Positions 55,714 to 63,355 of a DNA stretch of 64,000 nucleotides are shown here, piece by piece. Source of the DNA: Carbonatibacter sp965199245 (GTDB taxonomy: Bacteria; Pseudomonadota; Alphaproteobacteria; Kiloniellales; Kiloniellaceae); assembly GCA_965199245.1 (NCBI GenBank), contig CBDAQP010000002.1, positions 248,001 to 312,000 of the forward strand, written 5' to 3'. The position numbers and the translations under genes are program-made. Position 1 is the stretch's first letter. Every line of letters starts with the position of its first letter. The notes below the pieces were generated by a model that worked only from the letters and a program-made list of their open reading frames with translations, had not been told where the DNA came from and did no database searches.

Positions 55714-56643
55714 TTATTTCTGTCCCAGAGCAAGAACGAGACCGCAAAAAATCAGCCCCCCGCCCAGAATGTGAAAAAGGTTGGGGATTTCTCCCAAAAA
55801 GAAAAAAGCCATGACGAGTCCAAAGAGGGGCATCAGATGCACAAACTGCCCCCCTGTGGCGGCTCCGACTTTACGGATCCCCTGATTCCAGCAAAAAAAG
55901 GCAACGAGTGAAGAAAAAATTCCCGTGTAGAGAATAATGACGCTGTTTGACAGAGACAGAACCAGAGGCGGCTCATCAAAGGGATTGATGAGGTAGAGCA
56001 CAAAAAGCGGACAGGTGCCGACCCACGTCAGGAAGGTCAGGAATGCAAACGGCGAAAGGGCCGAAGGTTTCCATTTCAGACCAATCGAATAGAGGCTCCA
56101 GATAATGGCGGCGGTGATGATAAAGAGATCACCCCGGGCAAAGGTCAACTGCCACAGGCTGGATAGATCACCGCGCAGAACTAGTAAAACAACCCCGACT
56201 GTGGACAGGACAACGCCCAGAACCTGTTGCCAGATCAGGGGCTGTCTGCTCAAAAAGGCAGAAAGTAAAACGATCAGAATCGGTGTGGTCGAATTGATCA
56301 AAAGACCATTGGTCGCCGAAGTGGTCTGCAATCCGGCATAGACCAGCACGTTGAAGAGACTCACTGACATCACGGCCAGAACAGACAGGCGAAACCAGAC
56401 CGGGCGAATCAGGGGCCATTCCCGAATCACACTGTGTCCCCCACCGATCAGCAGGAGAAGACCACAGGCCAAAATCCACCGCCAGAATCCCAGCGTAATC
56501 GGGGGCAGGTTGTCTGCGGCGACCCGCCCGAGGATAAAATTTCCCGACCACAGCAACGCTGCGGTTACGAGCAGGAAAAACGCGCCTTGCCGGTCTGTGA
56601 CAAGGCCGGAGAGACGGTGGGCAATCCGGGATAAAAAGGTCAT
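55714..56643 (-). CDS. EamA/DMT-family transporter
   Basis: 309 residues, about ten transmembrane helices in two EamA repeats (~20-145 and ~165-300), e.g. LLWSGNFILGRVAADNLPPI and LYSIGLKWKPSALSPFAFLTF. Drug/metabolite exporter type; substrate not known. It overlaps the MFS gene stop by four bases (ATGA), so the two are co-translated. Convergent with the AcuI-like gene. Confidence 0.9.
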   Translation of the reverse strand: MTFLSRIAHRLSGLVTDRQGAFFLLVTAALLWSGNFILGRVAADNLPPITLGFWRWILACGLLLLIGGGHSVIREWPLIRPVWFRLSVLAVMSVSLFNVLVYAGLQTTSATNGLLINSTTPILIVLLSAFLSRQPLIWQQVLGVVLSTVGVVLLVLRGDLSSLWQLTFARGDLFIITAAIIWSLYSIGLKWKPSALSPFAFLTFLTWVGTCPLFVLYLINPFDEPPLVLSLSNSVIILYTGIFSSLVAFFCWNQGIRKVGAATGGQFVHLMPLFGLVMAFFFLGEIPNLFHILGGGLIFCGLVLALGQK

Positions 56644-58034
56644 TTCAGAGCGTGATGATGTGACAGGGGCCAGAGAGGATGATGGTCATCAATAATGATG
56701 GGATGAGCATGGCGCAGGGGGGCGTGGTGGTGCGGGTGGGCATGGGGTTCCGGGCCTTCCCAGCCGTCGTGGGGGTGTTGGTGGTGTTCATCATGGACAT
56801 GCAAATGACCGTGATGCCGGGCGGTGTGTTCGTGGACGAGGAACTGTTCTGTTTCACGGGGCCAAAACCACAGCGCAACCGCTCCCCCCGCACCGACCAG
56901 CCCCGCCATGATCATCAGGGTTGACGATAGCCCCAGCACGGCCCCGGCCCACCCGGCAAGCGGGTAGGTGATGAGCCACCCGGCATGAGACAGCGCGAAA
57001 TGGGCCGCATAAACCGCCGGACGGTCTTCGGGATGGGCGGAACGGGCCAACAGTCGCCCCGACGGGGTTAAAATCACAGATCCCCCGATGCCAAGCAAAA
57101 ACCACAGTGGCAAACCCGTCAACACAGAATCAAGTCCGGTGGCGAGGATTAGGCCGACAATCAACAAGGGCAGGCCACACAGCATGAGCGTCCGTTCAGC
57201 AAAGCGGTTGAGCAACCCTGGAAGGCTCAGGGCCACGACCATTGACCCGACCCCATAGGAGGCCAGAAAAAGACTCACTGTTGTCTGATCCGCGCCCAGA
57301 TGCCCTTGAACCAGAACAACAGTATTGACCAAAACCATTGCCCCGGCGGCAGAAACCGCAAAACTGAGTCCCAGCAGTCCTTTGAGGCGCGGCGTATGCA
57401 GATAGATTGCAAAGCCACGTTTCAAACGGCGGCGGAGGCTTTCGGCTTTGTTCAGGGCTTTCGCCGCCGCCGGGAGGGTTGTCGTCATAATCAGCACCGC
57501 AGAGATCAGGAATCCTCCCACTGTTCCGGCAAAAAGCCAATGAAAAGAAACCAGGCTGACGATCAGTCCTGCCAGCACGGGACTCAACACGGCTTCGAGA
57601 TCATAGGCCAGCCGTGACAGGCCGAGAGCCTGCGTATAGTCGTCCTCATCGGGTAAAACATCAGGCAGGGTTGCCTGAAAAGCAGGGGTAAAAGCCGCAG
57701 AAAAACTTTGGAACAAAAAAACCAGCAGATAAACGTGCCAGATGGCACTGACAAAGGGCAGGAGGCCGACCAGAACAGCGCGACAGAGATCAAGGCTGAC
57801 CAGAAAACCCCGTCGGGGCAACCGCGCGGCAAAGGCCCCGACAAGGGGCGAAAGCCCGACATAGGCGACCATTTTTAGCGCAAAGGCCGTTCCCAATACA
57901 ACCCCGGCATCCGCCCCGGCGAGGTCATAGGCCAGCAAGGCCAGGGCTACCGTCGCCAACCCCGTCCCGGCGAGGGAAAAGGCCTGCGCCGCAAAAAGAT
58001 GGCGAAAGACGGTTTTTTTCAGAAGACAGAGCAT
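56640..58034 (-). CDS. MFS transporter with histidine-rich C-terminal tail
   Basis: 464 residues with ~12 transmembrane helices (to ~395). The last ~65 residues hold more than 20 histidines (e.g. HEHTARHHGHLHVH and HAHPHHHAP), suggesting divalent metal binding (Ni, Co, Zn or Cu). NreB-like MFS metal exporters have such tails. No metal regulator is adjacent. It is translationally coupled to the EamA gene. Confidence 0.88.
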   Translation of the reverse strand: MLCLLKKTVFRHLFAAQAFSLAGTGLATVALALLAYDLAGADAGVVLGTAFALKMVAYVGLSPLVGAFAARLPRRGFLVSLDLCRAVLVGLLPFVSAIWHVYLLVFLFQSFSAAFTPAFQATLPDVLPDEDDYTQALGLSRLAYDLEAVLSPVLAGLIVSLVSFHWLFAGTVGGFLISAVLIMTTTLPAAAKALNKAESLRRRLKRGFAIYLHTPRLKGLLGLSFAVSAAGAMVLVNTVVLVQGHLGADQTTVSLFLASYGVGSMVVALSLPGLLNRFAERTLMLCGLPLLIVGLILATGLDSVLTGLPLWFLLGIGGSVILTPSGRLLARSAHPEDRPAVYAAHFALSHAGWLITYPLAGWAGAVLGLSSTLMIMAGLVGAGGAVALWFWPRETEQFLVHEHTARHHGHLHVHDEHHQHPHDGWEGPEPHAHPHHHAPLRHAHPIIIDDHHPLWPLSHHHALK

Positions 58035-58340
58035 TCCGGTTTTTCTCTCTATTGAGTACCTCTAAAAACCCCGGGCCGAAGCTGGTTGGCAGGAAAACTA
58101 CTTTTGAGAACCCCAGAACACTTGACGTATTCGAGGATCGCAGGTCGTGTTGCACGCGCATAAAAAAGTCGTGTTGCACGCGCAAATCTAAAACAGTTTG
58201 TTGCACGCGCAAACCTGAAGCGGTTTGACGCCCCGGACGGGATCGGGGTTTTTAGAGGTACTCCATTGAGCACCCACTCTCGAGGTGCTAGGCTACAGTG
58301 TCAATGAAAGTCTTTGCCTTTTTTAATTTAGGGTTTTGTG
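58035..58340. other. 306-bp intergenic region holding the inverted-repeat element
   Basis: Apart from the element at 58054-58263 and promoter sequence before 58341, no gene was supported. Small frames here are low-complexity translations of the 12-bp repeats. Confidence 0.5.
58054..58263. mobile_element. 210-bp MITE-like element with perfect 20-bp terminal inverted repeats
   Basis: The left arm GAGTACCTCTAAAAACCCCG (58054-58073) is the exact reverse complement of the right arm (58244-58263). Inside are three copies of GTTGCACGCGCA (58149, 58173, 58200). Flanking target duplications are not clear. It lies between the MFS and flavin-reductase genes. A non-autonomous element or a structured regulatory RNA are both possible. 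Confidence 0.6.
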
Positions 58341-58880
58341 ATGAATGTTCTTGCCTTTGCGGCCTCCTCCCATCGTCAGTCGATTAATCAAAAACTTGTC
58401 TTCGCGGCGGCTGATCTGCTGGCCTCGAGTGCCTCCGGTGTTGTGATTGACCGTCTTGACCTCAATGATTATGAACTTCCGCTTTTTAGTGAAGATTGCG
58501 AAAAAACCCTGGGTCAGCCGGAACAGGCTGTGGATTTTTGCGGAAAAATTGCGCGGGCCGATGCGCTTCTGATTGCCTTTGCCGAACACAATGGCACCTA
58601 CACAGCGGCCTTTAAGAATATTTTTGACTGGGCCTCGCGGGTGAAAAAACAGGTCTTTCAGGGCAACCCTGCCGTCTATTTTGCCACCGCCCCCGGTGCA
58701 GGGGGCGCGGGGAGTGTCCTCGCCCAAGCGGTAAAATCCGCCCCCTTTTTCGGTGCGGAGATCAAGGCCAGCCTCTCCGTTCCCCTATTCCACAGCGTTT
58801 TCGACAGTGAGACGGGAAAATTTCGCGATGAGGGCGTGAGGTCGCAGGTTGCGGAGGCTGTCAACAGCCTCCGCCCGTAA
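58341..58880 (+). CDS. NADPH-dependent FMN reductase-family protein
   Basis: 179 residues from ATG 58341. Flavodoxin-like fold: VLAFAASSHRQSINQKL (phosphate-binding loop), AEHNGTYTAAFKNIFDWAS and YFATAPGAGGAGSVL. Cytoplasmic quinone/FMN reductase type; electron acceptor unknown. Convergent with yceI, 5 bases apart. Confidence 0.9.
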   Translation: MNVLAFAASSHRQSINQKLVFAAADLLASSASGVVIDRLDLNDYELPLFSEDCEKTLGQPEQAVDFCGKIARADALLIAFAEHNGTYTAAFKNIFDWASRVKKQVFQGNPAVYFATAPGAGGAGSVLAQAVKSAPFFGAEIKASLSVPLFHSVFDSETGKFRDEGVRSQVAEAVNSLRP

Positions 58881-58885
58881 CAGAT

Positions 58886-59464
58886 TTATTTCTTTTTCCG
58901 GGCCAGTTCCAGATTGATAATCAGCCTGACGTGATCGGAATTGAGCGGCGTATATTTGCCCAGATCAAAATCACTGCGGAGTAAGTCGCCCGTGATGTGA
59001 AACCCGAAATAGTGCGCGGGCTTAAAGGGGTGCTTGTCATCAAAGGTTTTCGTCGCAACCAGAGTGATGGGGCGGGTGTTGCCCTTGATCGTCAGGTCGC
59101 CCGTGATGTGATAGCGATTTGCGCCGGTCTGCTTGACCGCAGTGCTTTTAAAGGTCGCTTCGGGATACTGTGCTGTATCAAAAAAATCATCACTTTTCAG
59201 ATGCTCGTCAAAGGCAGCAATGTTGGAACGAACAGAGTTGATGTCAATGCGAATATCAACAGAACTTTTTGACGGCATGTCCTTATCAAGCAAGATGTCA
59301 CCGTCAAAGCGTTCAAATTTGATGGTTTGTGTCGAAATGCCCGCATGATTAAACTGTGCGGTGATCTCGCTATGCCCGGCATCAAAACCATATTGATCGG
59401 CGGCAAAGGCCGACCCCGAAACCAGCACCAGTGCAAAAAGAGAAGATTTGAGCAGAGAAAACAT
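58886..59464 (-). CDS. YceI-family periplasmic protein
   Basis: 192 residues with a signal peptide (LKSSLFALVLVSGSAFA). The lipocalin-like YceI fold is shown by FDAGHSEITAQFNHAGIST, FDEHLKSDDFFDTAQYPEATF and LTIKGNTRPITLVATKTF. Binds isoprenoid-like lipids in characterised homologues. Downstream of the Zorya-like locus on the same strand but likely independent. Confidence 0.92.
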   Translation of the reverse strand: MFSLLKSSLFALVLVSGSAFAADQYGFDAGHSEITAQFNHAGISTQTIKFERFDGDILLDKDMPSKSSVDIRIDINSVRSNIAAFDEHLKSDDFFDTAQYPEATFKSTAVKQTGANRYHITGDLTIKGNTRPITLVATKTFDDKHPFKPAHYFGFHITGDLLRSDFDLGKYTPLNSDHVRLIINLELARKKK

Positions 59465-59545
59465 CGTCAGGAGTCCTTATGTCTGTGTGGTGTAACTCTT
59501 CACAATATGGAGAATGGGTAGGAAATATTCAAGGGTGTCTCCTGT

Positions 59546-60397
59546 TCATGTCAGTCCCTGTTCCTGTCGTGAGCGTCTGATGGTGTTCGCAACTTCAGAA
59601 TTATTTTTCATATGACTATGCTGATCCGCGTGGCAGAGCTTACACAACACCACAAGATTCGTGTCGGTGTTGTCAGATTTGACACCGTTCTTGTGGTGCG
59701 TATCAAGACAATACCGGTGTTCCGAAAGGTTGACCCTACATTTCGCGCATGTCCAGTTTGATTGCGCCCTTTTTGTGCGTGAACGATCATCCCAGTCGCG
59801 TGTGTACCCGCTTGGCGGCGCGGTTTCGTCTGTATGTCTGGGCTTTCTCTTGAAATTTGAATGGTATTTTTCAAAAAAATCGCCGATAGAAAATTTGTCA
59901 AATATTTCTTTCTTTTCTTTTTTATTTTCTTTGTCATAATTACTATAATTTATTTTCTCCAGGCAATTTTTGCAAACCTTGAGTCTGGCTTCTGTTTCTC
60001 CGCGTTCGTCTGTCTCTTCTTCATGATAGTCAACCTTGAAACGACCGGATCTTTCTATTGTGGCAATGTATCGCTCAAAAGTCCCGTTTTTTCTTTTTTT
60101 CTCAAGGGTTTTGCAGTCTGAGAAATGGAATTTTCTTGATTTTTCAGGAAAATTCTCGTTTATATCCTTACTGCAACCTGTGTCTTTGATATACAGGAGG
60201 ACACCTTTTCCTTTGTAGGTTAGAAGCCCGTCTTCGTTGACGTCCACATCATCCAGGTTGGTTTCAAGACCTTCGAGGAGCAATCTGCCAATGTTCAAAT
60301 CGTCCAGGCGATTGGCCTCAATCTGCCAAGTGGCGGGAGGAGCACCCATCTCCCTGACCAGTTTTTCCAATTCCTTAAATGGGATATTCAATTTCAT
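59546..60397 (-). CDS. zorE: HNH endonuclease of the Zorya-like locus (ZorE-like)
   Basis: 283 residues. C-terminal HNH nuclease domain (~210-262): WTCAKCRVNLSEHRYCLDTHHKNG and LVVLCKLCHADQHSHM, with the zinc CxxC pair, two histidines and the second CxxC. The N-terminal ~200 residues are charged and unassigned. It overlaps zorB by 4 bases (ATGA). In type II Zorya systems ZorE is an HNH-type nickase, so position and domain agree; the N-terminal half was not matched by search. Confidence 0.7.
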   Translation of the reverse strand: MKLNIPFKELEKLVREMGAPPATWQIEANRLDDLNIGRLLLEGLETNLDDVDVNEDGLLTYKGKGVLLYIKDTGCSKDINENFPEKSRKFHFSDCKTLEKKRKNGTFERYIATIERSGRFKVDYHEEETDERGETEARLKVCKNCLEKINYSNYDKENKKEKKEIFDKFSIGDFFEKYHSNFKRKPRHTDETAPPSGYTRDWDDRSRTKRAQSNWTCAKCRVNLSEHRYCLDTHHKNGVKSDNTDTNLVVLCKLCHADQHSHMKNNSEVANTIRRSRQEQGLT

Positions 60398-61104
60398 GGT
60401 TTTGGAGGCTGCAAAATATCGACAATACGGCGTTCGGCATTTGTGCGTACCCTAAATTCAACACGGCGGGATTGTGTCTTGTCTTCTCGTCCATTTGCCA
60501 TCAGAACGGGTTTGCTTGAGGATAAGCCGTTTGCAGTGATAATTGTTTGAACCCAGTCGCGATTTTGTGTGGTGGCGAGAGTATCCAGAGCATACCGCAA
60601 GACGGAGCGTGTGCGATCTTGTGAGAGTTCCATATTCTTGAAATAGGCATCAAGAACACTGGTCGCACCACTCCATATTGATGATGTGTGGCCTTCAATC
60701 CGAATTTCGGCAATATCGGAACGATACTGCCCAACGATTTTAATATAGCGCGGAAAAAAATCTGTGAGGATTTCCTGGAATTGGGGCTTTAAATTCGATT
60801 TTGCACTGTCGAATAAAACGCTGGGTTCCTTGAACCGGATGGCAAGTGTATCCTCATTTAATTCCGCACCCCACTTGGGCAGGTCGTCTTTAAACTCTGA
60901 TTTCAGGTCCAGCAAAAGCGCGGTCTGTGTTTCATTCCAGGTGACCGCGATCTGTTTGATTCTTTCCTTTTCAAGGACAATATCCTTAATGTAACTAATC
61001 GCGATGAAAAGAAAAACTACCATCAGGCCAGCCATGAGATCGGAGACTGAGATCCAATGTTCTTCTTCGCTCTCTGTTGAAGGAGTCTCAAAAATCAAAG
61101 ACAA
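60394..61104 (-). CDS. zorB: ZorB-like OmpA/MotB-type anchor protein
   Basis: 236 residues. One N-terminal transmembrane helix with a buried aspartate (SVSDLMAGLMVVFLF, Asp22), the ion-channel residue expected for MotB/ZorB. A peptidoglycan-binding OmpA-like domain follows (FDSAKSNLKPQFQEIL, IEGHTSS, LSQDRTRSVLRYALD, REDKTQSRRVEFRV). It starts 2 bases after the zorA stop. With ZorA it should form the proton-driven motor complex. Confidence 0.85.
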   Translation of the reverse strand: MSLIFETPSTESEEEHWISVSDLMAGLMVVFLFIAISYIKDIVLEKERIKQIAVTWNETQTALLLDLKSEFKDDLPKWGAELNEDTLAIRFKEPSVLFDSAKSNLKPQFQEILTDFFPRYIKIVGQYRSDIAEIRIEGHTSSIWSGATSVLDAYFKNMELSQDRTRSVLRYALDTLATTQNRDWVQTIITANGLSSSKPVLMANGREDKTQSRRVEFRVRTNAERRIVDILQPPKP

Positions 61105-61106
61105 TT

Positions 61107-62831
61107 TTATATTCCTTTATCAGCGTCGCGACGGACGCGTTCCTCTGCCGTGCTTGCGGCGCGGGCTTGTTCTTCAACCTGTTGCTGTTCTTCGAGGATT
61201 TTTCTTTCCTCGTCTGCCTTTCGGGCGGCCCCAAGAAAAGCCTCACCAAAGTTTTCCAATGTCCTCCGCTTTTCGCGCTCGGCATCAGTCAAAATATCCT
61301 GACCGGATGGCTTTTGCCCGGATCGCCGCTCGGGACTTTTTGCCTTGGCAGGGGCTGGTTTTTTCTGCTCTGTCGCCGCAGGTGTCACGGAGGAGACGGC
61401 CTTAATCCGACCAGCCTCATTGTGTTCAAAGGTACGACTGGGCCTGACTTCGACAGTGACAGCCTTTTTTCGACCGTGTTGGTTTCCGCTTACTGATGCC
61501 AAAAGATCTTTTAATCTTTCTGTCAGCGGTGTGTAATCTTTGACAAATTTATCGGAAAGAGACGCTAAATGACATCCCATTGTTTCAATGGAACGCTTCA
61601 TTTCACTTTGCATTTGTTTGTCAAATTCAGTGAATGATTTTTCAATGATCTCATTTGTTTCTGTGAGGGCACTCCGCAATGAATCGGCGAGATTCTTTGA
61701 TTCTTTTTTAAGGAGTTCTGCTGCTTCTTTATGTTCCCTTGTTGCATCGTCCATAGTCTGTTTATTTTTATCTACAACACCTTCAATCATGTCTTTTTGT
61801 TTGCTCATCACCTCCTGTATCATTGTTAATTGTTCAGTAATCTTTTGGGAAAATTCCGTTGTGAGTTTGTATATATTATCTTCAATAACGGGGAAGGCTG
61901 CTAAAGCCTTGTCGCGTAGTCCCGCGATCGCAGCAAGATGCTCGTTTAAAGAAATGGTTTGTTGGTCAATGATTAGAACCACCTGCTTTAGGTCCCCCAT
62001 TGTTTGGGGGATTGCGTTGCATTGTTTACTAATCTCCACAACGGCATCTTTGGTTTGGGTAATGCCGTTCCGCACTTCATCAAAATCAGCCGTTAGGCCC
62101 TCGACATGTGTTTTATACTTTTCCTGCCAGGTGAGGAGTCCGCCGACGGCTTTGTTAAGCTCTTTGAAATTTTCGCCAAATTGTTCGTTGATTTTCGTAT
62201 TGAAATCCCTGATGACCTTTTCAAGGGCTTCAATCAATGCTTTTGAATTATCCTCGGCAACCTTTTCTGAGAAGGATTTTAAATCCTTTGACAGACCATC
62301 AAGGTCGTCATGATTGGATGTTCTGAACCTTTGAATCTGTGTGATCAGACTGCTGTCATCATCCCCTGTAATGGCTTTTTTCAGGCTTTGAAATAGTTGT
62401 TCCTGTTGCGCCCGATTGGTTTTTGCCTCGCTATGAATGTTGTTGAGAATGTCGAGAAGGTCTTTTGCTGTGACAGCCTCGTCCGTGTGATTTTGAAACT
62501 TTGGTCGTAACACGCTTTGTATGAACCTGAGCAGGATTGATGTAACCATGCCAAAAATGCTTGTTACAAAAGAGGTCCTGAGGCCTGCAAGGAGCATCGG
62601 GATGCTCCCGTCAACATCACGAATATCAAACCCGTCAAGGCCGACATAGATACCCAAAAAGGTTCCGATGACCCCGAGTGTGACAAGGCTGTTCGGGATG
62701 AAGCGTTCCAGAGTGGACAGGTGCACTTCTTTCCTGCGAATGCGCCCGAAGAATGCGAACAAAAAAACAACAACGATGACGACAACAAAAGATGAAGTGA
62801 CGGGGTCAGGCAGAGGCGAGAGATATGTCAT
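61107..62831 (-). CDS. zorA: ZorA-like motor protein with an InfB-derived C-terminal tail
   Basis: 574 residues from ATG 62831 (GGA nine bases upstream); an in-frame ATG at 62903 is possible. MotA/ExbB-like core: TM1 ~14-28, TM2 ~47-66 (LVTLGVIGTFLGIYVGLDGF), then MLLAGLRTSFVTSIFGM and TM3 (~77-105). A long helical cytoplasmic tail (~110-450) follows. Residues ~452-574 match the IF-2 N-terminal region almost exactly (TPAATEQKKP, SGQKPSGQDILTDAEREKR, EERKILEEQQQVEEQARAA) with a 7-residue insertion. The tail of ZorA is long and helical in the family, so the fusion could extend or replace its natural end. It may still be functional. Confidence 0.8.
   Translation of the reverse strand: MTYLSPLPDPVTSSFVVVIVVVFLFAFFGRIRRKEVHLSTLERFIPNSLVTLGVIGTFLGIYVGLDGFDIRDVDGSIPMLLAGLRTSFVTSIFGMVTSILLRFIQSVLRPKFQNHTDEAVTAKDLLDILNNIHSEAKTNRAQQEQLFQSLKKAITGDDDSSLITQIQRFRTSNHDDLDGLSKDLKSFSEKVAEDNSKALIEALEKVIRDFNTKINEQFGENFKELNKAVGGLLTWQEKYKTHVEGLTADFDEVRNGITQTKDAVVEISKQCNAIPQTMGDLKQVVLIIDQQTISLNEHLAAIAGLRDKALAAFPVIEDNIYKLTTEFSQKITEQLTMIQEVMSKQKDMIEGVVDKNKQTMDDATREHKEAAELLKKESKNLADSLRSALTETNEIIEKSFTEFDKQMQSEMKRSIETMGCHLASLSDKFVKDYTPLTERLKDLLASVSGNQHGRKKAVTVEVRPSRTFEHNEAGRIKAVSSVTPAATEQKKPAPAKAKSPERRSGQKPSGQDILTDAEREKRRTLENFGEAFLGAARKADEERKILEEQQQVEEQARAASTAEERVRRDADKGI
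61123..61478. repeat. infB-derived segment in zorA (copy 2)
   Basis: 356 bp matching 15567-15901 (335 bp). The extra 21 bases replace a region read as LENFGEAFLG where infB has LQVLEA. Both copies are in frame and on the same strand. Most of the ~13 substitutions change amino acids. Confidence 0.95.
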
Positions 62832-62908
62832 AGTGGCTTTTTCCAACACAAAAGCGAGGAGGGATAATAAAGTCAGGTTCTTGATATGGAAACATTTTCC
62901 CATCAAAG

Positions 62909-63259
62909 TCAATGCTGTTCCGATTTGTCCCAAATCTCTTGAAGCATTGCGGTGTGGAACTGTTCTGCGGTGGAGCCTGTGGGGTGAGGGGGGCTGTGCG
63001 TCCCGATTTTTTGGAGTTGGAGGAAAAAGCCCGGGCGGGGGATGGCGGGGGGGCTTTGGCTGACGACCAGTCCAACCACTGTGGGCCAGTGTCCTTGTGC
63101 AAAGTCTTCGTCCGTGATGTCTTCGAGCAGGTCTGTCAAGCGGCGTAAGGGGGCGGGGATGGCGGCTCTGTGGGCGAGTTCCCGATAGCTGATGGTTTGT
63201 CGGTTGTGGGCGCAGTCCTGGAGGATTGTCCGGATTTTTGCCTTGAAACGTGTGGACAT
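62909..63259 (-). CDS. Conserved hypothetical protein upstream of zorA
   Basis: 116 residues. The pattern TISYRELAHRAAIPAPLRRL, then GHWPTVVGLVVSQSPPAIPRPGFF and AEQFHTAMLQEIW, is a recurring small alphaproteobacterial family whose function I do not know. It ends 77 bp before the chosen zorA start and is divergent from pgk. More likely a resident gene than part of the defence locus. Confidence 0.65.
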   Translation of the reverse strand: MSTRFKAKIRTILQDCAHNRQTISYRELAHRAAIPAPLRRLTDLLEDITDEDFAQGHWPTVVGLVVSQSPPAIPRPGFFLQLQKIGTHSPPHPTGSTAEQFHTAMLQEIWDKSEQH

Positions 63260-63355
63260 GGCCGGAGGGCTTTCTGAAAACTTGAATCGGGGCGCATTTC
63301 ACGATACCACCGGAGGGCAGAAAAGGGGTCTGTTTTTTTGAAAGGGAAAAGTGCT

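Noticed and set aside
58049..58273. Small ORFs with repeated FARAT/RVQHD peptides
   Set aside because: They translate the 12-bp repeats in the inverted-repeat element and lack ribosome-binding sites.
62832..63302. Longer start for the ZorA-like gene
   Set aside because: The upstream extension overlaps the hypothetical gene on the same strand and has no MotA-like similarity, although a start at 62903 cannot be excluded.
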